The position numbers were made by a program, and so were the translations under genes. Under the pieces are notes generated by a model, which saw only the letters and a list, made by a program, of their open reading frames with translations, did not search any database and was not told the DNA's origin. Below, in pieces: positions 26,301 to 38,300 of a stretch of DNA of 60,000 nucleotides. How positions within the stretch are numbered: the stretch's first letter is position 1; each line of letters opens with the position of its first letter. Origin of the DNA: Tubulanus polymorphus (Eukaryota; Nemertea; Palaeonemertea; Tubulaniformes; Tubulanidae); contig NC_134029.1 in assembly GCF_964204645.1 (NCBI RefSeq), forward strand, positions 965,501 through 1,025,500, read 5' to 3'.

Positions 26301-29300
26301 AGTCTGATCTTTTGACTTGAGAGTGATATCCGAGTTGGATGGTACAGTAGACTCCGCTCAAGTCTGATCTTTTGACTTGAGAGTGATATCTGAGTTGGAT
26401 GGTACAGTAGACTCCGCTCAAGTCTGATATTTTGACTTGAGAGTGATATCTGAGTTGGATGATACAGTAGACTCCGCTCAAGTCTGATCTTTTGACTTGA
26501 GAGTGATATCTGAGTTGGATGGTACAGTAGACTCCGCTCAAGTCTGATCTTTTGACTTGAGAGTGATATCTGAGTTGGATGATACAGTAGACTCCGCTCA
26601 AGTCTGATCTTTTGACTTGAGAGTGATATCTGAGTTGGATGGTACAGTAGACTCCGCTCAAGTCAGATCTTTTGATTTGAGAGTGATATCTGAGTTGGAT
26701 GATACAGTAGACTCCGCTCAAGTCTGATCTTTTGATTTGAGAGTGATATCTGAGTTGGATGATACAGTAGACTCCGCTCAAGTCTGATCTTTTGATTTGA
26801 GAGTGATATCTGAGTTGGATGATACAGTAGACTCCGCTCAAGTCTGATCTTTTGACTTGAGAGTGATATCTGAGTTGGATGGTACAGTAGACTCCGCTCA
26901 AGTCTCTGATCTTTTGACTTGACATTGATATCTGAGTTGGATGGTACAGTAGACTCCGCTCAAGTCTGATCTTTTGACTTGAGAGTGATATCTGAGTTGG
27001 ATGGTACAGTAGACTCCGCTCAAGTCTCTGATCTTTTGACTTGACATTGATATCTGAGTTGGATGGTACAGTAGACTCCGCTCAAGTCTCTGATCTTTTG
27101 ACTTGACATTGATATCTGAGTTGGATGGTACAGTACACTCCGCTCGAGTCTGATCTTTTGACTTGAGAGTGATATCTGAGTTGGATGGTACAGTAGACTC
27201 CGCTCAAGTCTGATCTTTTGACTTGACATTGATATCTGAGTTGGATGGTACAGTAGACTCCGCTCGAGTCTGATCTTTTGACTTGAGAGTGATATCTGAG
27301 TTGGATGGTACAGTAGACTCCGCTCAAGTCTGATCTTTTGACTTGACATTGATATCTGAGTTGGATGGTACAGTAGACTCCGCTCAAGTCTCTGATCTTT
27401 TGACTTGACATCGATATCTGAGTTGGATGGTACAGTAGACTCCGCTCAAGTCTGATCTTTTGACTTGACATTGATATCTGAGTTGGATGGTACAGTAGAC
27501 TCCGCTCGAGTCTGATCATTTGACTTGAGAGTGATATCTGAGTTGGATGGTACAGTAGACTCCGCTCAAGTCTGGTCTTTTGACTTGAGAGTGATATCTG
27601 AGTTGGATGGTACAGTAGACTCCGCTCGAGTCTGATCTTTTGACTTGAGAGTGATATCTGAGTTGGATGATACAGTAGACTCCGCTCGAGTCTGATCTTT
27701 TGATTTGAGAGTGATATCTGAGTTGGATGATACAGTAGACTCCGCTCAAGTCTGATCTTTTGACTTGAGAGTGATATCTGAGTTGGATGGTACAGTAGAC
27801 TCCGCTCAAGTCTCTGATCTTTTGACTTGACATTGATATCTGAGTTGGATGGTACAGTAGACTCCGCTCAAGTCTCTGATCTTTTGACTTGACATTGATA
27901 TCTGAGTTGGATGGTACAGTAGACTCCGCTCAAGTCTGATCTTTTGACTTGACATTGATATCTGAGTTGGATGGTACAGTAGACTCCGCTCGAGTCTGAT
28001 CTTTTGACTTGAGAGTGATATCTGAGTTGGATGGTACAGTAGACTCCGCTCAAGTCTGATCTTTTGACTTGACATTGATATCTGAGTTGGATGGTACAGT
28101 AGACTCCGCTCGAGTCTGATCTTTTGACTTGAGAGTGATATCTGAGTTGGATGGTACAGTAGACTCCGCTCGAGTCTGATCTTTTGACTTGAGAGTGATA
28201 TCTGAGTTGGATGGTACAGTAGACTCCGCTCAAGTCTGATCTTTTGACTTGACATTGATATCTGAGTTGGATGGTACAGTAGACTCCGCTCGAGTCTGAT
28301 CTTTTGACTTGACATTGATATCTGAGTTAGATGATGCAGTAAACAGAGTCTGATCTTTTGCCTTAATGCTACCGTTATCTGTTTATTACTTGTAGGTTCA
28401 GAATAAGTTATACGCATACCTAGCCACTGATTTCATCGCTGATGCTCAGATTTATACAAACATACGCCGCGTTAGTGCTGTATTACAGACTATGCATTCC
28501 CTCAAATATTACTACTGGGTCATCAATCCTAAAGATAGAAGTGGTATTACCCCTAAAGGCTGTGGTAAGTCTTTTATTCAGGAATAATAATATAATATAA
28601 TATTTATTTATCAATATATGTACAAGATCTTTATAATGATTTAATGAACATTGAGCTACATAATTGAAGGGAATACTGAGTATTCTTGAAGATTTCTAGT
28701 ATTAGGATGTAGTTGAAATGTTGATTGAAATTTTAGCTCAACAAAACACAGGTATTTATATTAACGTGATCTAAATATTCATTGTTGATATAATTTCAGA
28801 CGCCCCTCGACCACCGAAAGATCAAATCATGGCAATTCGCAGTCACATGTTAGCGTATATTAAACAATTGATATTACGAGGTCACGGTATCCATGACGAT
28901 GAACTACAAAGCATTCTCAACTTTCTGACGACTATGCACGAAGTGAGTTCAATTAAAAATGTTGGTCAGGTGTGGACAATCAGTTTTTGAAAGTGTGCTG
29001 ATAAAATGTCCAATATTTTTAGTTCATTTTCAATCAAAAATTGCTCAGGTTCTGATAGATTGTGGATTGATTATTATATGAAGAATGGGATATTTTTTTT
29101 GCTCATGAGTTTGATGTTTCTATTTCTCTGTTTATTTAGGATGATAACCTTCAGGATGTGTTACACTTTCTCACTACTCTAATGGCTGAACATCCGGCTT
29201 CAATGGTTCCTGCTTACGATCGCAAAACTGGTGTCAGGTAAAATATTACTGATATTCTGGAAACTTTCACCGAGTGATTACTATGTTCAACCTGATTAAG

Positions 29301-32300
29301 TCATTATCTGATAAGTCGTCACGTTACTGAAGTCCTAGCTCTAGGAAACCTTTTTGGACCTCATTCTTAAAAGTAGTCTTATGTTTTGGTAGTTAGTATA
29401 ACGTATAGGATGTTGTTGATATTTCAGAACGGTGTATAAACTGTTAGCGTCTGCCAATGAATCTATTCGTATTTCATCGTTGAAATTACTCGGGTTTTTC
29501 CTGATGCGTTCGACTCATAAACGTAAACACGATTCGATGGGACCTCAGAATCTGTTCTCTCTCATCTCTGAACGATTGATGTTGAATACTAATAAACTAT
29601 CGATGGCTACGTATAACGTACTGTTTGAGGTAAGTGTCAATCCCTGTCTCTCTCTCTCATCTCCTCTCTCACTCCTCCCCCTCTCTCCCCGTCCCTCTCT
29701 CACTCATCACTCCTCCCCTCTCTCCTCTCACTCCCCGTCCCTCTCTCACTCTCTCCTCTCACTCCTCCCCCTCTCTCCCCGTCCCTCTCTCACTCATCAC
29801 TCCTACCCTCTCTTTCACTCCCCATCCCTCTCTCTCTTGTTCCCTGTCTCCTCTCTCCTCTCACTCCTCCCCCTCTCTCCCCGTCCCTCTCTCACTCATC
29901 ACTCCTACCCTCTCTTTCACTCCCCGTCCCTCTCTCTCTTGTTCCCTGTCTCCTCTCTCCTCTCACTCCTCCCCCTCTCTCCCCGTCCCTCTCTCACTCT
30001 CATCACTCCTCCCCTCTCTCCTCTCACTCCCCGTCCCTCTCGCTCCCTCACTCCTTCGCTCTCTCCTCTCTCACTCCCCGTCCCTCTCTCTCTCCTCTCA
30101 CTCCTCCCCTTTCTCACACCCCATGCCTCTGTCGATCCCCCTTCTCTCTCACTCCTCCCCCTCTCTCCCCTTTTCTCTCTCACTCATCACTCCTACCCTC
30201 TCTTTCACTCCCTGTCCCTCTCTCTTGTTCCCTGTCTCCTCCCCTCTCACTCCCTGTCCCTCTCTCTCTCCCTCCCTCTCTCCACTAGTCTCACTCCCCG
30301 TCCCTCTCTCACTCCCTCTCTCTCACTCCCCGTCCCTCTCTCCTCTCACTCCTCCCCCTCTCCCCGTCCCTCTCTCACTCTCTTCTCTTGCTGTGGTTAG
30401 GTTTCTATAGGTTTAACCTACTGTTATATTGTATTTGTAGGTTCTTACTGAGAGAATGACGAATAGAGTTTATTTTGACAAACATCCAGAACCGGAATCA
30501 AATTATAAACTAGAAAATCCGAGTAAGTTTTTCATTTGTCTGTCGAAATGCATGGATGGGTTCAGGGCTGCAGATTAGCATATACATATATTCTAGTGAT
30601 GGGCAAGTTTTGATTGATCGTATTCTGGTTTAAGAATAACAATTCCGAATTACAAATTCTCTACCGGCCGCAGGTTTATAGATTATGCTATTCCAGAATA
30701 GGTAGAGCATATCCACGCACCTGAAGAGAATTCTAGAATCAGTAGAGACCAATCAAAACCTGCCTTAGTCTCATTGAAGTTGTTTAAAAATCTGAAAATG
30801 CTATATTTATTTTTTGCGCAGTGATACTGAAAGTAATCGCGACATTAATTCGTCAATCGGTTCAAGACGTCGAAGTTCTCGAAGTGAAGAAACTGTTTCT
30901 GTCCGATTTAACGATTCTGTGTAACAACAATCGCGAGAATCGACGAACCGTTTTACAGATGTCCGTCTGGCAGGATTGGTTGTTTACGATGGCGTATATT
31001 TACCCGCGAGACGAAGAGCAGAAGAGAATTACTGAAATGGTGATGTCTTTATTCAGAATGTTGTTACATCACGCTATTAAATACGAGTACGGAGGATGGA
31101 GAGTTTGGATCGATACTCTCGCTATTCTTCACTCTAAGGTACAAACAGCGCTTTATTTCATCAGCTAAAAACATTATAGAAATGTTACTAAGATTCTCGA
31201 GTTAGTTACTCAAAACATCATTAGAGATTACTGGCCGATAAATATCATGATAACATTGCAATTTCAATTGCCACTATATCTATTATCCACTAGTTAACTT
31301 AAAAGAGCTTTTTGAGCGACTGCAGCCCCTGCCCAGCAAAACACATGAAATGGACTTTCACAATATGAAATACATTTCAACTTTGTATAGATGGATAATG
31401 TTATATACATAACATTGACCCTCAAGCACACAGGCTACATGATGCGAGCACTGCTTAATATACTCAGAAATTGAGACAAAGAGATAGCATTACCCTTCAT
31501 TTCACTGAATGAATTCATTACACATGTAACTACTTTTACTCAAAGATTTAGAGCTATCAATCCTCAAAAACTGCCTGAAAGCTTGATAATAAAAAGCCAT
31601 GAAATCAAGCTCAAAACCGCATTTTAATTTACTGATATGAGTCTCTGTATTTCTAAACAGTTACTGTATGTTTCATGTTTCGTGTTTCATGTTTAGGTGG
31701 CTTATGAAGATTTTAAGATACACATGGCAGCGATGTATCAACAGTACGAGAAACAAAGAGTGGATACAATCAGTGATCCGAGTATCAGAGATCAGTATCC
31801 GGTGAATACGATATCAGCAGCTTCACAGAACGCTGAAGATGAACTCAATCGTCCAATACCTAAAAGCACTGTTACAGTTACTGAAATATCTGAAGGTAAG
31901 CTACAAATCAGGGAACAGTCAGGGAAATCTTTTGAGATTGTTCGATTGCGCGTGAAATCAAGCAGTTTCTGTCTATGTTGTACATATTTGACTGTGTTAA
32001 TTGATTGGATTCCCAGCAGATCAAGTCAGGGAAAATGACATACGTGTCAGGAAATAGTCAGGGGAATAGCAAGTTAAATAAAAGTGGCAACCATTACTAT
32101 TACCTCTCTTCCCTAAACCTCTCCTTTTCCCCTACACTGGACTATTTATTAGGAATGGTCAAAAGCTAAATAAAGTTGAAAATTTTATGTTTTTATGTTG
32201 TAGAACCAGTTGAAACTAGTCCAAAGAGTTCATCAGCAGCAGCAGCAGCAGCAGCATCTGAATCTCATGACGATCACAGCAACGAAACATCATCATCAGC

Positions 32301-35300
32301 TGATCAACAATCATCGTCATTGACAACCGCCGAGAAAACAGTCGACACGTCGAAAATGAATGGCAGTATCTCGAGTGAGAGTCCGGAGAAAGATTCCGGA
32401 GTCGACTCCGAGATTATCGATTTCATGAAGGATATCGTGGATTCAGTCGTGAAGGGAGTGGAAGGGAAAGTGGAAGAGGTCGGACAGGGAGAACGGGTGG
32501 AACCGGTGGAACAAACGCAACATACAAAAATAGAATCAAATCATGTTGAAGAGAAACATGAATTAGTGAACGGTTTCTCCTCACCTGCCACAGCTGCTAC
32601 TGCTAATAAACCGAACAGTTTATCATTTACATCATCATCAACCTCATCATCGTCACCGGCAGCGACGAACACGAGCAGACGCTCGACGAGTTTCCACGAA
32701 TCGACCGCGGAAATCACTCGCGATAACTTCACTCGCAGTCGCTCGCACGGCAGTTTCAGACAGGGTCAAGGTCGTCAGATATTCAGTCCGGGACCGAGGG
32801 CGCCACCGTTCAGGATACCAGAGTTTCGTTGGTCGTATTTACATCAGAAACTGCTGTCAGATTTATTATTCTCTATAGAAACGGACGTTCAAGTGTGGAA
32901 AAGGTAAATATCGGGAGCATGTTGCACCCCAGTCATAGTTCTGTAGCCAATCTGACTAACAGTATTCTTAAGATTCAAGACCACTCTTGGTCTTATGTCA
33001 TGACTATGCAAATGAGCCAGGAAGCCTGTTCTACAGTTCAGGCTCATCAGAAATGATCTAATTTGAACTGACAACCTGTGGAACTGGGTAGATAGTGGTT
33101 CTAAATTCCAAAATCATGTGACCTCTATTTAATTGAAAATTAATCTGTGAAAATAAGTTTGGATTTGATTCACTACTGTAACCGATCTGAGGACTGCGCA
33201 GTAGAGAATAAGTGACTATTGTAATATTTGTTTGTTTTGATATTTCAGCCACAGTACGAAGACTGTGATAGATTTTGTGAATGCTACTGAGAATCACGTG
33301 TTCGTAGTCAATGTAATACACATGGTTTCACAATTATCCGATAACCTCGTTACGGCGTGTGGAGGTTTACTACCTCTATTAGCTGCGGCTACATCACCCA
33401 GTGTAAGTAACTCACTTAAAATAAGCACAATCTTTAGCTGAGCTAGCTAATGATAATCTTCAGTCTTACCACGGAGAGTTTCTAATCCAGTATTGATTTT
33501 CCTAAACCGGAATTGAAACCTGCCTAGATACAGTAAACCATACGTAAGTCGGATGTTTTGGAACTGGAAGATTTTCTCCAATGAAGAAAAATTCCATCTT
33601 TGAGAAAGTGCGATTTCCAAACTTATGAATAAAAACGATGGCTTAAAAAAGAAACGAAGCTTACAATCTTTGTACCAGCACGGCCCTTGCACATCTAAAC
33701 CTTCTTCTATGTGAAGTCATAGATCTATTCTAGTGTGTTTTTCCCTGACGATATTTCAGATGTTTTTTGAATCGTTTGTTGTTTAATGTTACAGTGCGAG
33801 TTGGATATGTTAGAGTCTAGTCAAGGTCTATCGATAGAACAGGCTGTATCGTTCCTACAACGCATCATGAATCTTACCGACGTGCTAGTGTTCGCTAGTT
33901 CTACGAACTTCGGTGAACTGGAACAGGAGAAGAACATGTCGAGCGGTGGAATATTACGTCAATGTTTACGTCTTGTCTGCACGTGCGCCGTTAGAAACTG
34001 TCTCGAATGTCGTCATCGTCACCTGATTAAAACTCCGATGGCGACTCCGACTCATCCGAGACGCGAATCCCGTAGCAACAGTCTGATTCAATCGTTAATT
34101 GTTGGAACGCAACCAACGTCTAAGGTACAGGACTTACATGTATGTATAAGATATTCTATTTTCTCGGTGTTGGCTTTAAATGTTGCCCGTCTGTCTACGA
34201 TTAGTGCATGTGATCCTCAGGTACTGTATTTAACAAATCCACGTCCCATTAATAACAGTTGGTCCTTTCTATCAAATAGAACTTAACCTCTTAAAATCTC
34301 AACGCTTAACAGTCATCAACACTTCACCAAGTCACCAGGGTACAGGCAGCAGATTGCCCGATGGGTTGTAGGTTGCAGGCTGCAGATTGTCTGATGTGTT
34401 GCTGGTTCCAGGCTGCAGATTGTCTGATGTGTTGCAGGTTGCAGGCTGCAGATTGTCCGATGGGTTGCAGGTTGTAGGCTGCTGATTATCTGAAGGGCTG
34501 CAAGTTACAGGCAGCAGATTGTCTGATGAGTTGCTGGTTCCAGGCTGCACATTGATACCTACATTAGTAGAGTGTTGAACGCTCTCCCTATAGTTTAACT
34601 GCACTTGTGTCAAATGAAATTAGATGGCACCAACATCACTTCTCTATATTGACTTCAAATCATTTTCATTTCTATTTACTTCATTTCCACTTGTATTTCA
34701 CTCTATTTGTAGTAATATCTGATACTAATTTGTTATTTATTTCTAGGTTTCAGTTACACATGTTTCCCACTCATTCTCATTCAATGTTTGCATGATCCTT
34801 CTGTTGTAACAATCGGCGCAATTTATCCGTTATTTTGAGTTTGAATTGTATCGATTCTGATCGACCGTATTTCAATCTGTTTATTTTAGAATATCGTCGA
34901 TAATCTCGGCAATCAGAATTCTCCGATTAAAGATATGGAGCGTTTGCTTCAGGATATGGATATTAATCGTTTAAGAGCCGTTGTTTACAGGGATGTGGTG
35001 AGTACTGCTGTGTTTATTTACATCTCCCCACAGAAAATCAGGAAAAACCTTGAAATTTCAGGATAATATTTCACAATTTTGAAATATTTGGGAATTTGAT
35101 AGATTTTCATTTGATTTGGGAAATTCATTTTGCTCTTCACGCATCATAGTTCTGGGTTGTCATATTCTTGTCCAAGGGTAACTTTCTTCTGAAATCTTTC
35201 TTGAAAATCACCTTTATCAAACAGTCATCAATAATATGTTGATATCCCTGTAGTATAATGATACATTCACTTTTATGAAAATATTTTTCTAAATTCACCC

Positions 35301-38300
35301 ATGAAATACTTGAAATATTTCTTATTGGGGCCGGTTTCACTATGAATGTTAAAACTTTGGTTTTAGGAGGAAACGAAACAAGCTCAATTCTTGGCGTTGG
35401 CTATTGTGTATTTCGTATCTGTTTTAATGGTATCGAAATATCGGGATATTCTCGAACCACCTAGTCCAGTGGCGACACCTAGCAGCACTCCGGCCAGACA
35501 ACGAGCAGCAGTCCAGGATGGTGATCCTGATTATAGTGGTAAGAACTGTTTGTGGCGTGTCTGTCTCAGTGATTTGATGGTGTCCAGTAAAACCTGCATG
35601 ATCAGTCGGCATCTTTTTGCTTATTGCAATAACTTTGATAAATGAATTTATTCCTCTTTTGGATTTGTTTATTCTGCTTGAATGGTTTCATCTGTTTTAT
35701 ATCATTTATGTCATATTTTTACATGAGACATACGGCTTTGTGTAAAGTAGTTGTTGATAGATGTAGTAGATGTATATAGCAAGGTTTGAGGTATATAGTA
35801 TTTTATTGGTTGTGGTAGATGCTGCTGCTGCTGCATCTGGTGCTGCATGCAAAATTGTTGTCTGTTCCATTTCAAATATATTTAGATCAATATTCTTCAT
35901 GTTCGTATTCATTTGAACGTTCTTTTCATTCGAACATTCATCAGATTCATCTCAATGAAAAGTTCATCTAATTTGAATGTTTCATCCAGTTAACATTCCT
36001 AACTCCATCTCATTGAAATGTTCATTTCATTTGAACGCTTCGATACTAACAGCCTTCTCTCTCTCTCTATCTCTCTGTGTTTGCTGCTTGGATTAGTTGG
36101 TAGAGGGAGCTCTCGTATAAGAACGAGTAGCCGTCAGGAAGTCCTCGTTGTTGAGGATGACGGCGGAAGTATTCTCGCTCATATGTCCGGCGCTAATCAT
36201 GAAATACTCGTTAAACCAAAACCAAATAAAAAAGGTGGGTCCATTTAATATCATGTTTAAATGGATTTGATGTAGTCAATCTTACAGTAACAGTTTCTTG
36301 TTTGTCGAGTTCCTTCTATAGATGTTTTAAAGAGATATTATTACTCGTTCCTAATTGAAACACTGGATCTCACAGTTCTACATTGACTAGTCTTCTATAA
36401 ATGTTTTACTCAGAGCTATCTTATGAATGCAGCATTTGTAGGACTGTAATATGCAGTATTCTCTGAAATGTCGGTACTTTCTAGCCTTAAGTTAGTTGTT
36501 AGTAAACTTCTTGGTACAGTTGCACAATCATGGGTTATATCTAAGACCATCTATCGATCGCCAATCTAACACCTCTAAAGACTTTATTACAATATCTAAG
36601 ACTATTTTTGGACTTAAGTCGCAACTGGGGAGCTTGGTCCTGAAATATGCCTGAAGACTTATGCCTCAAGTCTTGCTATTGCTATCATTAATGTTTATGA
36701 ATTCCTAACTCCTCACCCATCCAGTCAGTCATATGTTCATTTTATTGTCTATTTCAGATTTATCAGAATATGAGGAATCGGTTAAAAGCGATGATGTTAT
36801 CGTAGGTGGTGCTGGCAGCAGTTCGGACGCAGCCGAATCGGAACAAGTTCAGGTTTCAGTCGAGATTCATAACGACCACCAACAACACAAACAGGAGGAG
36901 ACAATTCAAACAATCGTTGAAGAGAAAGAGAACGAGGAGCAGGAAGTATCTAAAACTGAGGAGCCAAAAACCGAGCAGGTCCAGGAGGTCGTAGAGGTGG
37001 AAAAAGATGTTAAGGAAGAAATCAAAGAGGTTGAAGAAGATGTAGAAGTTAAGGCGGTTGTAAAGGAGGAGGTTGAAGAAGTTGAATCAAAGGTTGAAGA
37101 GAAGGTAGAGGAAGTAAAGGAGGTTGTAAAGGAAGAGGTTGCAGAGGTTAAAGAGGATGAAACAGAAGTTGTTAAAGAGGATGAAACTAAGGATGAGAAT
37201 GATGTGACCCGTATTGATGATGTAACCGTTGAAGTGTCTGATGACAATAAACCAGCCACAGAGGCAGAAACAGAAGCTGAAGGTACAAATATTTTATCCC
37301 TTTAGATTTTATTTATAGATCTGCTTTATTCACTCATCTCACAGCCCTATTCATTTAGTTGTCCTTCACTCCAATCTATGATGGACGCTCTAGTTGATAT
37401 GTCCATAATCTGTTAACGCTTTACTCCTACAGAAGCTGTAGAGAACACTAGTGTCTCAGTGCAGCCGTGTCTCGGGGTTGTACTGAGTATTTTAGGAGGA
37501 GAAGTTACTGAAATTGGTATGTCGTCATCCTATCACCTCTTAGTCTTACACACATACAAAACTCAATCTCTATTTTTAACTGCAGAATGTATCAAAACGT
37601 AGCCAAACAAATCTTGAGGATGAATATAATCTGCAGTTAAAATGATTTGTGATTTTGTTATTTTGGTGCATGGATGTATCTTGAGAGATTTGAGGGATTG
37701 GTTTTGGTTGTAATTCCATCTACTGGCATGTTTATAACGGTTGAGATTAAGGCAGGGTATTAGTTAGTATGATGCTCTGTCGGTGGATGAACTCCTTCCT
37801 TGCCTGTGAATATACATTTCCGGTTCTGGTGTATAATTCTTAAGATTTCAGGGGCCAGTTTCATAGTCATGACTTAGCCTTAAAACCAGTCTATGGCCAT
37901 CTAAGTTCTATACTTAAGACTTTTGGACTATTCTCGACTATGGAACCAGCTCCAGATTCCTAATGAATTTAAATTGACATTCAACTAAACCTGAGATACA
38001 TCTATAGATGAGATCGTTAATAATTTGTGCCCCGTTACTTTCATATTAAGAACAAATACCAGTAACTGAAGTAGCAGAAACTGATGAAAAAGAAGATAAA
38101 GACCAAGAATCAGTTAAAGATGAAGAGCAAGAAACTGTGACTGTAGAAGGTGTAACAGCTGAAGAGAGTAATACTGAAGAGGTTTGTAACGCTGTTAATG
38201 TATTTTACAACTGAAAATGTTCAGATTTCTTTAGAAACAATAAATAAGATGGTCATTGATTTACTGCAGGTAAAGACTGAGGATATCGAAGAAAAGAAGG

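Noticed and set aside
25873-28417. Minus-strand frames of 100-230 codons ([20 protein letters not shown] units)
   Set aside because: 60-bp minisatellite with a multiple-of-three period inside intron 12.
29432-30400. 322-codon plus-strand frame as one exon
   Set aside because: Only the first 198 bases are exon 16; the rest is CT-rich intron after a consensus donor, and the next conserved residues are in exon 17.
36906-37259. 117-codon minus-strand Ser/Thr-rich frame
   Set aside because: Shadow of the Glu/Lys-rich neurobeachin exon 26 on the other strand.
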